DNA of 64,000 nucleotides from Massilia rubra. GTDB lineage: Bacteria; Pseudomonadota; Gammaproteobacteria; Burkholderiales; Burkholderiaceae_D. Position 1 is the stretch's first letter. Each line of letters starts with the position of its first letter. Below are positions 16,325-25,174 of this stretch, piece after piece. The stretch lies in NCBI RefSeq assembly GCF_011682065.1, contig NZ_VUYU01000008.1, positions 124,001-188,000 of the forward strand, given 5' to 3'. The notes beneath the pieces were generated by a model. The model was given only the letters and a program-made list of their open reading frames with translations. It was not told where the DNA came from and searched no databases. Made by a program: the position numbers and the translations under genes.

Positions 16325-17368
16325 ATGTATGAAACCTATTATGGGCTGAGCGACAAGCCCTTCCGGCTGCGGCCGGACCCGCATTTTTTCTTTGCCAGCA
16401 AAGGCCACAAGCGCGCCATGGCGTACCTCGAGTACGGCCTCTCGCACGGCGAAGGCTTCATCGTCATCACCGGTGAAGTCGGCGCCGGCAAGACCACCCT
16501 GGTGCGCAACCTGTTCAAGCAGATGCCGTCCGAGCAGATCGTGGCCGCCCACATCGTCAACACCCATCTCGATGCCGACGACACCCTGCGCACGGTGGTC
16601 GCCGCGTTCGGGCTGCCGTATGAAAACGCGAGCAAGACCGCGCTGCTCGAGCGCCTCGAACAGTTCCTGCGCGCCTGCGACGCCGACGGCAAGCGCGCCT
16701 TGCTGGTGGTCGACGAAGCGCAGAACCTGACCCCGCGCGCGGTCGAGGAACTGCGCATGCTGTCGAACTTCCAGACCGACGACAAGTCGCTGCTGCAAAC
16801 CTTTTTGCTGGGCCAGCCGGAGTTCCGCACCACCTTGCATAGCGCCGGCATGCAGCAGCTGCGCCAGCGCATCACGGCCAGCTATCACCTCGGTCCCATG
16901 GATGGCCCGGAAACCCAGGCCTATGTGGAGCACCGCCTGCACACGGTCGGCTGGAAGGACGATCCATCCTTTTCGGCCGGCGCGCACGCCGCCATCTACG
17001 ACTACAGCGGCGGCATTCCGAGGAAGACCAACGCCCTGTGCGACCGCCTGCTGCTGATGGGCTACCTGGAAGAGATGCACGCCTTTACCGAAGCCGACGT
17101 CAACGAAGTGGTGCGCGACATCCGCCAGGAATACGAACTGCCGCCCGAAGTGGTGCGCGAGCAGGCCGCAGCCGCCTTGGCCGGCGTGACCTCGCTCGGC
17201 ACGCTGGATAATCCCGGCTACCTGGACGAACGCATCCTGAAGATGGAAAAATCGATGGCCTCGGTGCTGTCGATCCTCAAGAAAGTCGTCAGTACCTTGC
17301 CGGCGCTGGCGCACCAGGCGTCGGATCACCATGCGTCGGATCACCACCAATCGGACCATCACGAATGA
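16325..17368 (+). CDS. XrtA-associated ATPase (ExeA/GspA-like)
   Basis: A 347-residue AAA ATPase related to ExeA. It opens with MYETYYGLSDKPFRLRPDP, typical of the family. Walker A GEVGAGKTT is at ~50-58 and Walker B LLVVDEAQN at ~125-133, followed by LRMLSNFQTD and the arginine-containing RITASYHLGP. It fits the exosortase-associated ATPase family (TIGR03015 type); relatives help assemble secretion complexes, and the EPS role is inferred. Unusual feature: the protein ends in a His/Asp tail made of three 15-base DNA repeats coding SDHHx (17321-17365). It overlaps the deacetylase gene by ATGA. Confidence 0.92.
   Translation: MYETYYGLSDKPFRLRPDPHFFFASKGHKRAMAYLEYGLSHGEGFIVITGEVGAGKTTLVRNLFKQMPSEQIVAAHIVNTHLDADDTLRTVVAAFGLPYENASKTALLERLEQFLRACDADGKRALLVVDEAQNLTPRAVEELRMLSNFQTDDKSLLQTFLLGQPEFRTTLHSAGMQQLRQRITASYHLGPMDGPETQAYVEHRLHTVGWKDDPSFSAGAHAAIYDYSGGIPRKTNALCDRLLLMGYLEEMHAFTEADVNEVVRDIRQEYELPPEVVREQAAAALAGVTSLGTLDNPGYLDERILKMEKSMASVLSILKKVVSTLPALAHQASDHHASDHHQSDHHE
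17321..17365 (+). repeat. Three 15-bp tandem repeats coding SDHHx
   Basis: Units at 17321-17335, 17336-17350 and 17351-17365 begin TCGGA(T/C)CA and differ at only a few bases. They encode SDHHA, SDHHQ and SDHHE at the extreme C-terminus of the ATPase. The in-frame expansion looks like replication slippage and makes a histidine-rich tail. Confidence 0.9.
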
Positions 17369-18249
17369 ACGACCGCCTGCATCCCGCCGCCATGCCGCGC
17401 GCGCTCGGCCAACCGATCCGCAATGCGATGACGATCGACGTCGAAGATTACTTCCAGGTGTCGGCCTTCGCGCCCATCATCGCGCGCGAGTCCTGGCCGT
17501 CGCGCGAGTGCCGGGTCGAAGCGAACATCGAACGCATCCTGGCCATCCTCGCTGGCGGCGACGTGCATGCGACCTTCTTCACCCTGGGCTGGATCGCCGA
17601 GCGCTATCCCGAGATGGTGCGCCGCATCGTCGCCGGCGGCCATGAACTGGCCAGCCACGGCTACAGCCACCTGCGCGCCTCCGACCAGACGCGCGCCGAA
17701 TTCGCCGACGACGTCGGGCGCAGCAAGGCCCTGCTGGAAGACATCGGCGGCCAGGCCGTGCTGGGCTACCGCGCGCCGAGTTTTTCGATCGGCAGCGCCA
17801 ACCTGTGGGCGCTCGACGTGCTGCACGACGCCGGCTACCGCTATAGTTCGAGCATCTACCCGATACAGCATGACCACTACGGCATGCCGGACGCGCCGCG
17901 CTTCGCGTTTTTCCCGAACGGGCCGGATGGCTTGCTGGAAGTGCCGATCACCACCGCCATGCTGGGCCGGCGCAAGCTGCCGGCCGGCGGCGGCGGTTAC
18001 TTTCGCCTGCTGCCTTACAGCCTGTCGCGCTGGATGATGCGGCGCGTGAACAGCGACGACGGGCAGCCGGCGATCTTCTACTTTCACCCGTGGGAGCTCG
18101 ACCCCGGCCAGCCGCGTCCCGCGGGCGCCAGCCTGAAAACCCGTTTCCGCCATTACGTTAACCTGCAACGCATGGAAGGGCGCATCAAGCTGCTCACCCG
18201 TGACTTTGCCTGGGACCGCATGGACCGCATTTTTTTAGGGACCAAATGA
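17365..18249 (+). CDS. XrtA system polysaccharide deacetylase
   Basis: A 294-residue carbohydrate esterase of the NodB/DUF3473 type (TIGR03006-like). Metal and catalytic motifs are visible: TIDVEDYFQ near residue 24, ATFFTLGW, SHGYSHL (the H-x-x-x-H metal pair) and YRAPSFSIG with the conserved Arg/Pro. The C-terminal IFYFHPWELDPGQPR and FRHYVNL motifs are characteristic of the exosortase-associated subgroup. It probably removes acetyl groups from GlcNAc/GalNAc residues of the EPS. No signal peptide is seen, so it may act in the cytoplasm or leave by another route. Overlaps both neighbours by ATGA. Confidence 0.93.
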   Translation: MNDRLHPAAMPRALGQPIRNAMTIDVEDYFQVSAFAPIIARESWPSRECRVEANIERILAILAGGDVHATFFTLGWIAERYPEMVRRIVAGGHELASHGYSHLRASDQTRAEFADDVGRSKALLEDIGGQAVLGYRAPSFSIGSANLWALDVLHDAGYRYSSSIYPIQHDHYGMPDAPRFAFFPNGPDGLLEVPITTAMLGRRKLPAGGGGYFRLLPYSLSRWMMRRVNSDDGQPAIFYFHPWELDPGQPRPAGASLKTRFRHYVNLQRMEGRIKLLTRDFAWDRMDRIFLGTK

Positions 18250-19343
18250 GTTCGATTACCGACGCTGTGCAGGACCGCCCGGCCACCACCACTGGCGGCG
18301 CCGCCACCGTGCATCTTCTGCGCGCCGGCGACGCGGCCGACATGGCGCGCTGGGACGCGTTTGTCGCCGCCTGCCCGGAAGCGACCTTCTTCCACCGCGC
18401 CGGCTGGCAAACCATCATCGAGCGCGTGTACGGCCATAAAACCTGGTTCTACTACGTCGAACAGGATGGCCGGATCGTCGGCGTGCTGCCGCTGGCCGAA
18501 ATCAAGAGCCGCCTGTTCGGCCATTCGCTCGGCTCGCTCCCGTTCTGCGTGCTGGGCGGCGTGGCGGCCACTTCCGACGTCGCCCGTCCGCTGTTGGATG
18601 CCGCCGCCGACAAGCTGGCCGCGCAACTGAACGTCGGCCACCTGGAATACCGCAACCTGCTGCCGGCGCACGCGGGCGACCCGGCCTGGCACCAGAAGGA
18701 GCTGTACGTCACCTTCCGCAAGGCCATTACGGCCGACGACGACGAGAACATGAACGCCATCCCGCGCAAGCAGCGCGCCATGGTGCGCAAGGGGATCAAG
18801 TGCGGCTTGACGGCCGAAATCGACCAGGGCGTGGACCGCTTCTTCATCGCCTATGCCACCAGCGTGCATCGCCTGGGCACCCCGGTGTTCCCGAAAAAGT
18901 ACTTCGCCGTGATCAAGGAAGTCTTTGGCGAGGAATGCGAAATCCGCATCATCGTCAAGGATGGCGCGATCGTGGCCGGGGTGCTCAGTTTCTACTTCCG
19001 CGACGAAGTGCTGCCGTATTACGGCGGCGGCATGCCGGCCGCGCGCGAATTTGCCGGCAATGACTTCATGTACTGGAACCTGATGCAGGCCGCTAGCGCG
19101 CGCGGCGCGCGCATCTTCGACTTCGGCCGCAGCAAGCTCGGTACCGGCGCTTTCGACTTCAAGAAGAACTGGGGCTTTTCGCCCACGCCGCTGGCCTACG
19201 AATACCGCCTGTACGCCTCGACCGAACTGCCCGACAACAACCCGCTCAATCCCAAGTACCAGCTGTTCATCAAGCTGTGGAAAAAGATGCCGCTGGCGCT
19301 GGCCAATGCATTGGGTCCGCACATCGTCAAGAGCCTGGGCTGA
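18246..19343 (+). CDS. XrtA/PEP-CTERM system-associated FemAB family protein
   Basis: A 365-residue GNAT-fold protein of the FemAB type (TIGR03019-like). Marks are FFHRAGWQTIIERVYGHK near the N-terminus, IPRKQRAMVRKGIK in the middle and the second GNAT half with DEVLPYYGGG and FDFGRSKLGTGAFDFKKNWGF. FemAB proteins transfer aminoacyl groups from aminoacyl-tRNA to cell-wall peptide or related acceptors. The acceptor in exosortase loci is not known. It overlaps the deacetylase by ATGA and precedes a glycosyltransferase with only two bases between. Confidence 0.92.
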   Translation: MSSITDAVQDRPATTTGGAATVHLLRAGDAADMARWDAFVAACPEATFFHRAGWQTIIERVYGHKTWFYYVEQDGRIVGVLPLAEIKSRLFGHSLGSLPFCVLGGVAATSDVARPLLDAAADKLAAQLNVGHLEYRNLLPAHAGDPAWHQKELYVTFRKAITADDDENMNAIPRKQRAMVRKGIKCGLTAEIDQGVDRFFIAYATSVHRLGTPVFPKKYFAVIKEVFGEECEIRIIVKDGAIVAGVLSFYFRDEVLPYYGGGMPAAREFAGNDFMYWNLMQAASARGARIFDFGRSKLGTGAFDFKKNWGFSPTPLAYEYRLYASTELPDNNPLNPKYQLFIKLWKKMPLALANALGPHIVKSLG

Positions 19344-19345
19344 GC

Positions 19346-20563
19346 GTGGACGACCTGCTGCTGCTGATCCACCGGATTCCCTACCCGCCCAACAAGGGCG
19401 ACAAGATCCGTTCGTATCACCTGCTTAAGCACCTGGCGCGCCACTACAAGGTGCACCTGGCGACGTTTGTGGACGACGCCGACGACTGGCAGCACCTGCC
19501 GCGCGTGCAGGCCCTGTGCGCGTCGAGCCACTTCGCCCGGCTCGATCCGACCAGGGCGCGCGTGCGCAGCCTGGGCGCGCTGCTGGCCAACCGCTCGCTC
19601 TCGCTCGACTACTACCGCGACAAGGGCCTGCGCGACTGGGTCGGCCGCACCATGGCCGCCAACAAGATCGAACGCATCCTGGTGTTTTCGTCGGCCATGG
19701 CGCAGTATGCGGAGCCGTACCGCCAAGCGCGCCGCGTGGTCGACTTTTGCGATGTCGATTCGGACAAGTGGCGCCAGTACGCCGCGCAAAAGTCCTGGCC
19801 CATGAGCATGCTGTACGCGCACGAGGCGCGCCAGTTGCTGCGCTACGAGCGCAAGGTGGCCCTCGACAGCGCCGCCGCGCTGTTCGTGTCGGCGCCGGAA
19901 GCGGCGCTGTTCCGCCAGCTCGCGCCCGAAAGCGCCGAGCGCACCGGCTTTTTCAATAACGGCGTCGATACCGACTACTTCACGCCGCAGGCCGCGCAGG
20001 TCGATTACCCGAATCCGTTCGTGGCCGGCCAGCAGGCGCTGGTGTTTTGCGGCGCCATGGATTACTGGCCCAACGTGGACGCGGTCAGCTGGTTCGCGCG
20101 CGAGATTTTTCCAGCGGTGCTGGCGCGCCATCCGGCGGCGCAATTTGTCATCGTCGGCGCGCGTCCGTCGGCCGAGGTGCTGCAACTGGCGGCGCTGCCC
20201 GGCGTGACCGTCACCGGCACCGTGCCCGACGTGCGCCCGTTCGTGGCCCACGCCGCGCTGTGCGTGGCGCCGCTGCGCATCGCGCGCGGCATCCAGAACA
20301 AGGTGCTCGAAGCCATGTCGATGGCCAAAACGGTGGTGGTCTCGCCGCAAGCGCTGGAAGGCATCGCCGCCGAGCCGGGACGCGACCTGCTGCTGGCGCA
20401 CGATGCGCCGCAGTTCGCCGCCGCCATCGACCAGGCCTTGGGCGCGCCGCGCCCGGAGATGGGCGCCTGCGCGCGCCACGTGGTCGAAACCCGCTACGGC
20501 TGGACCAGCAACCTGGCGCCGGTTGTCTCCCTGCTGGAACAGATGTCCGTCGAAAGCGCATAG
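19346..20563 (+). CDS. Glycosyltransferase, XrtA/PEP-CTERM associated (TIGR03087-like)
   Basis: A 405-residue GT-B glycosyltransferase (GT4 type). GTG at 19346, two bases after the previous stop, gives the typical N-terminus DDLLLLIHRIPYPPNKGDK; the frame upstream to 19277 is a shadow of the FemAB gene. Conserved parts include FFNNGVDTDYF, LVFCGAMDYWPNVDAV, VPDVRPFVAHAALCVAPLRIARGIQNKVLEAM (the donor-binding E-x7-E region) and ALEGI. It probably uses a nucleotide sugar to extend the lipid-linked EPS unit; donor and linkage are not predictable. Its TAG stop overlaps the GTG start of the exosortase gene. Confidence 0.9.
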   Translation: MDDLLLLIHRIPYPPNKGDKIRSYHLLKHLARHYKVHLATFVDDADDWQHLPRVQALCASSHFARLDPTRARVRSLGALLANRSLSLDYYRDKGLRDWVGRTMAANKIERILVFSSAMAQYAEPYRQARRVVDFCDVDSDKWRQYAAQKSWPMSMLYAHEARQLLRYERKVALDSAAALFVSAPEAALFRQLAPESAERTGFFNNGVDTDYFTPQAAQVDYPNPFVAGQQALVFCGAMDYWPNVDAVSWFAREIFPAVLARHPAAQFVIVGARPSAEVLQLAALPGVTVTGTVPDVRPFVAHAALCVAPLRIARGIQNKVLEAMSMAKTVVVSPQALEGIAAEPGRDLLLAHDAPQFAAAIDQALGAPRPEMGACARHVVETRYGWTSNLAPVVSLLEQMSVESA

Positions 20564-22122
20564 TGGAACAAGGCCTGACCCTCAACCCGGCGCGCCCGGC
20601 CCGATCGTATGCGCTGCAGGCGCTCCTGATCGGCGCCGTGCTGCTGTTTCCCCTGCTGGCCTACTTCCGGACGGCGGCCTCGATCGTCAACATCTGGGAC
20701 AGTTCCGGCACCTTCGCGCACGGCTACGTGATCCTGCCGATCAGCCTGTGGCTGATCTGGGGCCGGCGCGACCTGCTGCGCAGCATGCAGGTAGCGCCAT
20801 GGTGGCCGGCCCTGCCGATGCTGGCCGCCTGCGGCGCGGCCTGGCTGCTGGGCGAAATGGGCGACGTGCAGATCGTGCGCCATTACGCGTTCGTAGCCAT
20901 GCTGCCCTTGTCGGCGCTGGCGATCCTCGGCCTGCCGATCGCGCGCAGCCTGGCGTTTCCATTGGGGTTTCTGTTGTTCGCGGTGCCGTTCGGCGACGTC
21001 TTCATCGAACCGCTGATCGGCATGACCGCCAACTTCACGGTCGACGCGCTGATCGCCACCGGCATTCCGGTTTTCCGCGAAGGGAACAACTTCAGTATCC
21101 CGAGCGGCAACTGGTCGGTGGTGGAAGCGTGCAGCGGCGTGCGCTACCTGATTTCGTCGGTGACGCTCGGTTCCCTGTACGCCTACCTGACCTACCGCAC
21201 CACCTGGCGCCGCGCGCTGTTCATCGTCGCCTCGATCATCGTGCCGATTTTCGCCAACGGCGCGCGCGCCTACCTGATCGTGATGATCGGCCACCTGAGC
21301 GGCATGACCCTGGCGGTCGGCGTCGATCACCTGATCTACGGCTGGATCTTTTTCGGCATCGTGATGTTCCTGCTGTTCTGGATCGGCGCGATCTGGCGCG
21401 AAGACACCGCGCCGGCTACCGCGTCCGCCGTCGTGGTGGAGGCCGCGCCGGCACTGCCGGATGCGCCGCCGGCGCCCATGGCAAAACTGCTGCCGGCCGC
21501 GCTGGCGATCGTCGCCTGCGTCGGCCTCTGGCCCGCCTACCAGTACTACCTCGAGAAAACCGCAGCGGCGCCCGCGCCGGTGGTGCTGAACGAGGTGGTC
21601 GCAAGCGCGCCGCGCGGCCCCGCGTTCGTCGACTGGACTCCGGCCTTCCCGAAAGCGAGCGCCGAACTGCAGCAGTTCCACACGGCCGATGGCCAGCCGG
21701 TCGGCGTCAAGCTGCTGTACTACCGCAAGCCGCCGCCAGGCACGAAGCTCATTACCACCACCAACCGCCTGTCGCCGGTCGAGGCCCCTGTGTGGCGCAC
21801 CGTCAGCACCATTGTCCGCGATGAAGCCGTCGGCACGCGCGGCTTGCGCCTGCGCGAGAGCGACATGTCCGGCCCGGGCGGCAAGATGCTGGTGTGGCAC
21901 TGGTACTGGATCGACGGCAGCACCACCAGCAACGACTACGTCGGCAAACTGCTGCAAATCCGCCAGAAGCTGCTGCACGCCAGCGACGACGGCGCCGCCG
22001 TGATGGTGTTCGCCCACTACGACGAGAATCCGGAGCCGGCGCGGGTGGCGATGCGCGCCTTCCTCAAGGGCGACCTGGCCGCCATCGAGGCCGCGCTGGC
22101 CGCCAATACGGGGACCAGATGA
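20563..22122 (+). CDS. xrtA: Exosortase A fused to EpsI domain
   Basis: A 519-residue integral membrane transpeptidase-like protease. The start is GTG at 20563, overlapping the previous TAG. About eight hydrophobic helices fill residues 15-290. The exosortase signature is complete: Cys190 in VVEACSGVRYL, Arg235 in FANGARAYL and His244 in MIGH. This is the Cys/Arg/His arrangement of the family that recognises PEP-CTERM tails. After a linker at ~290-310 comes a hydrophobic anchor and an EpsI (DUF3485) domain to the C-terminus (WTPAFPKASAELQQF, KLLYYRKPPPGTKLI, WHWYWIDG). EpsI is a separate gene in some loci, so this is the fused form. Expected to process the protein at 5966-6907. Confidence 0.95.
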   Translation: MEQGLTLNPARPARSYALQALLIGAVLLFPLLAYFRTAASIVNIWDSSGTFAHGYVILPISLWLIWGRRDLLRSMQVAPWWPALPMLAACGAAWLLGEMGDVQIVRHYAFVAMLPLSALAILGLPIARSLAFPLGFLLFAVPFGDVFIEPLIGMTANFTVDALIATGIPVFREGNNFSIPSGNWSVVEACSGVRYLISSVTLGSLYAYLTYRTTWRRALFIVASIIVPIFANGARAYLIVMIGHLSGMTLAVGVDHLIYGWIFFGIVMFLLFWIGAIWREDTAPATASAVVVEAAPALPDAPPAPMAKLLPAALAIVACVGLWPAYQYYLEKTAAAPAPVVLNEVVASAPRGPAFVDWTPAFPKASAELQQFHTADGQPVGVKLLYYRKPPPGTKLITTTNRLSPVEAPVWRTVSTIVRDEAVGTRGLRLRESDMSGPGGKMLVWHWYWIDGSTTSNDYVGKLLQIRQKLLHASDDGAAVMVFAHYDENPEPARVAMRAFLKGDLAAIEAALAANTGTR

Positions 22123-23282
22123 CCGCGCAGGCGAACAACACACCACCGCTGGTCGTCCACCTGATCTACCGGCTCGATTTCGGCGGCCTGGAGACCTTGC
22201 TCGTCGAGCGCATCAACCGCATGCCGGCCGCGCATTACCGTCACGCGGTGGTGTGCCTGACCGACTACACCGCCTTCGCCGACAAGATCACCAAGCCGGG
22301 CGTGCAGCTGTTCGCGCTGCACAAGCAGCCCGGTTTGTCGCTTGGCACCCACGCGGCCCTGTTCACACTGCTGCGCCGCCTGCGCCCGACCATCCTGCAC
22401 ACCTACAACCTGTCGGCGGTCGAATACGCCCCGGCGGCTTTGCTGGCCGGCGTCCCGGTGCGCATCAACGGCTTGCACGGGCGCGACGCGGGCGACCCGC
22501 AAGGGCGCAACCGCAAGCACAATCTGCTGCGCCGCCTGATGCTGCCCTTCTACGACTGCTGCTACGCCAATTCGGCTGACATGCTGGCCTGGAACCGCAC
22601 CGTCATCGGCGTGGCCGGGAACAAGAGCCGGCTGCTGTCGAACGGCATCGACGCCGACAAATTCACCCCGCAGGGCAGCGTGGCGCGGCATTTCGGGCCT
22701 GAGACCATCGTCATCGGCACCGTCGGCCGCATCCAGGACGTGAAGGACCACGCGACCTTGCTGCGCGCCTTCGTGCTGCTGCATGCGCGCCTGCCGCAGG
22801 TGCGCCTGGCGATCGTCGGCGGCGGTCCGCTGCTGGCAGCCTTGCAGGCGCAGGCCGAACAGGCCGGCGTGGCGCACCTGGTCTGGCTGCCCGGCGCGCG
22901 CCTTGATGTTGCCGATATTTTGCGCGGCTTCGACGTTTTCGCGCTGTCCTCGATTGCCGAAGGCACGCCCGGTTCGGCCCTGGAAGCGATGGCCAGCAGC
23001 CTGCCGGTGGTGGGCACGCGCGTCGGTGGCGTGCCCGAAGTGGTCGCCGACGGCGTGACGGGCATCCTGGTGCCGCCGTCCGACGCCCCCGCCATGGCCG
23101 CCGCGCTGGAACGCTACGCGTTTGATGCCGCAATGCGGCTGCAACACGGCGCGGCCGGGCGCGCGCGGGTCGAGCGCCACTACAACATGGCCGCCATGGT
23201 GGCCGCTTACGAATCTTTGTACGACGCCTTGTGCGAACATAAAAAACAATTCAGGAAGAGTGCGAAATCATGTGTGGAATAG
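22119..23282 (+). CDS. Glycosyltransferase, PEP-CTERM/EpsH1 system associated (TIGR03088-like)
   Basis: A 387-residue GT-B/GT4 transferase. The ATG at 22119 overlaps the exosortase stop (ATGA). Typical marks are VVHLIYRLDFGGLETLLVERIN at the N-terminus, ILHTYNLSAVEYAP, LSNGIDADKF, TVGRIQDVKDHATLL, and SSIAEGTPGSALEAMASSLPVV with the donor-binding glutamates. It fits the sugar transferase group found next to exosortase A. Its end overlaps the amidotransferase start by 13 bases, so the genes are translationally coupled. Confidence 0.9.
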   Translation: MTAQANNTPPLVVHLIYRLDFGGLETLLVERINRMPAAHYRHAVVCLTDYTAFADKITKPGVQLFALHKQPGLSLGTHAALFTLLRRLRPTILHTYNLSAVEYAPAALLAGVPVRINGLHGRDAGDPQGRNRKHNLLRRLMLPFYDCCYANSADMLAWNRTVIGVAGNKSRLLSNGIDADKFTPQGSVARHFGPETIVIGTVGRIQDVKDHATLLRAFVLLHARLPQVRLAIVGGGPLLAALQAQAEQAGVAHLVWLPGARLDVADILRGFDVFALSSIAEGTPGSALEAMASSLPVVGTRVGGVPEVVADGVTGILVPPSDAPAMAAALERYAFDAAMRLQHGAAGRARVERHYNMAAMVAAYESLYDALCEHKKQFRKSAKSCVE

Positions 23283-25174
23283 TCGGCATTTTTGATACGC
23301 GCGGTGCGCGCGAGATCGACCCGGCGCTGGTCAAGCGCATGAACGAAACCCAGCACCATCGCGGTCCGGACGAAGGCGACGTGTACACCGAGCCCGGGGT
23401 CGGCTTCGGCCACCGGCGCCTGTCGGTGATCGACATCCTGAGCGGCCAGCAGCCGATGTTCAACGCCGAAGGCAATGTCGGCGTGGTCTTCAACGGCGAA
23501 ATCTACAACTACCCGGAGCTGACCGAGGAACTGCAAAAGCTCGGCTACGTGTTCCGCACCAAGAGCGACACCGAAACCATCGTGCATGCCTGGTCGGCCT
23601 GGGGCGAGGACTGCGTGCAGCACTTTCGCGGCATGTTCGCCATCGCCGTGTGGGACCGGGTCAAGCAGACCATGTTCATGGCGCGCGACCGCCTCGGGGT
23701 CAAGCCGTTCTATTACGCCGTGCTGCCGGACGGGATGTTCATCTTCGGTTCCGAGCTCAAGTCCCTGCGCGCGCACCCTGGCCTGCCGCGCGCCATCGAC
23801 CCGCGCGCGGTCGAAGATTATTTCGCCTACGGCTACGTGCCGGAACCGAAAACCATCTACAGCGGCGCCCTGAAGCTGTCGCCGGGCTTTTGCCTGCTTG
23901 TTACCATCAACCAGCCGATCCCGCAGCCGCGCCAGTTCTGGGACGTGCCGTTCAAGCTGCACGGCGCCATGACCCAGGCCGACGCCGAGGGCGAGCTGGT
24001 GGAGCGCCTGCGCGAAGCGGTCAAGATCCGCCTCAAGGCCGAAGTGCCGCTCGGCGCGTTCTTGTCGGGCGGCGTCGATTCGAGCGCCATCGTGGCCATG
24101 ATGGCCGGCCTGATGAAGGACCCGGTCAACACCTGCTCGATCGCGTTCAACGACAAGGCCTTCGACGAATCGGAATACGCCGAACAGGTGGCGCGCCAGT
24201 ACAAGACCCATCACCACACCGAAACGGTGGACACCGACGACTACGCGCTGCTCGACACCCTGGCCGACCTGTACGACGAGCCGTATGCCGACAGTTCGGC
24301 CATTCCCACCTATCGCGTGTGCCAGTTGGCGCGCAAACGCGTGACGGTGGCCTTGTCTGGCGACGGCGGCGACGAGAACCTGGCCGGCTACCGCCGCTAC
24401 CGCTACGCCATGGCCGAAGACAGCGTGCGTTCGCGCCTGCCGACCGGCCTGCGCAAGCTGGTCTTCGGGCCGCTCGGAAAATACTATCCCAAGGCCGACT
24501 GGGCGCCGCGCATGTTCCGCGCCAAGACAACCTTCGAGGCGCTCTCGCGCGACCTGGTCGAAGGCTATTTTCACGGCGTGTCGATCATGTCCGACGCCAT
24601 GCGCGCGCAGCTCTTTACGCCCGCGTTCCGCACCCGGTTGCAGGGCTACCGCGCGATCGACGTGATGAAAGGCCACGCTGCCAAGTCGCCCACCGACGAT
24701 CCGCTGTCGATGATCCAGTACCTCGACATGAAAACCTACCTGCCGGGCGATATTCTCACCAAGGTCGATCGCGCCAGCATGGCGCACGCGCTCGAAGTGC
24801 GCGTGCCGCTGCTGGACCACAAGCTGGTGGAGTGGATTTCGGGCCTGCCGCCCGAGATGAAGCTGCGCGGCAGCGAAGGCAAGTACATCTTCAAGAAAAG
24901 CCTGGAGCAGTACCTGCCCAACGATATTTTGTACCGCAAGAAGATGGGCTTCGCGGTGCCGCTGGCCGGCTGGTTCCGTGGCCCGCTGCGCCAGCGCGTG
25001 CGCGATTCGCTCCTTGGCGACACGCTCAAGGAAACCGGCATCTTCAACATCGACTACCTGACCGAGATGGTCGAGCAGCACGAGTCGGGCCGGCGCGACT
25101 ACAGCGCCCCGATCTGGACCCTGCTGATGTTCGAAGCCTTCCTGCGCAAGGAATTGCTGGGAGCGGGGGCATGA
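23270..25174 (+). CDS. XrtA/PEP-CTERM system amidotransferase (asparagine synthase-like)
   Basis: A 634-residue class II glutamine amidotransferase/asparagine synthase. The N-terminal nucleophile is intact (M-C-G-I-V-G). The glutaminase domain shows HRGPDEGD, GHRRLSVID and FNGEIYNY. The synthase domain carries the pyrophosphate-binding loop LSGGVDSSA near residue 265, then LSGDGGDENLAGY and the KVDRASMAHALEVRVPLLDH stretch. It matches the exosortase A-associated amidotransferase (TIGR03108 type). It would amidate a carboxylate, perhaps a uronic acid of the EPS repeat (the locus also makes UDP-HexNAcA), but the acceptor is unproven. ATGA overlap with the next gene. Confidence 0.93.
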   Translation: MCGIVGIFDTRGAREIDPALVKRMNETQHHRGPDEGDVYTEPGVGFGHRRLSVIDILSGQQPMFNAEGNVGVVFNGEIYNYPELTEELQKLGYVFRTKSDTETIVHAWSAWGEDCVQHFRGMFAIAVWDRVKQTMFMARDRLGVKPFYYAVLPDGMFIFGSELKSLRAHPGLPRAIDPRAVEDYFAYGYVPEPKTIYSGALKLSPGFCLLVTINQPIPQPRQFWDVPFKLHGAMTQADAEGELVERLREAVKIRLKAEVPLGAFLSGGVDSSAIVAMMAGLMKDPVNTCSIAFNDKAFDESEYAEQVARQYKTHHHTETVDTDDYALLDTLADLYDEPYADSSAIPTYRVCQLARKRVTVALSGDGGDENLAGYRRYRYAMAEDSVRSRLPTGLRKLVFGPLGKYYPKADWAPRMFRAKTTFEALSRDLVEGYFHGVSIMSDAMRAQLFTPAFRTRLQGYRAIDVMKGHAAKSPTDDPLSMIQYLDMKTYLPGDILTKVDRASMAHALEVRVPLLDHKLVEWISGLPPEMKLRGSEGKYIFKKSLEQYLPNDILYRKKMGFAVPLAGWFRGPLRQRVRDSLLGDTLKETGIFNIDYLTEMVEQHESGRRDYSAPIWTLLMFEAFLRKELLGAGA

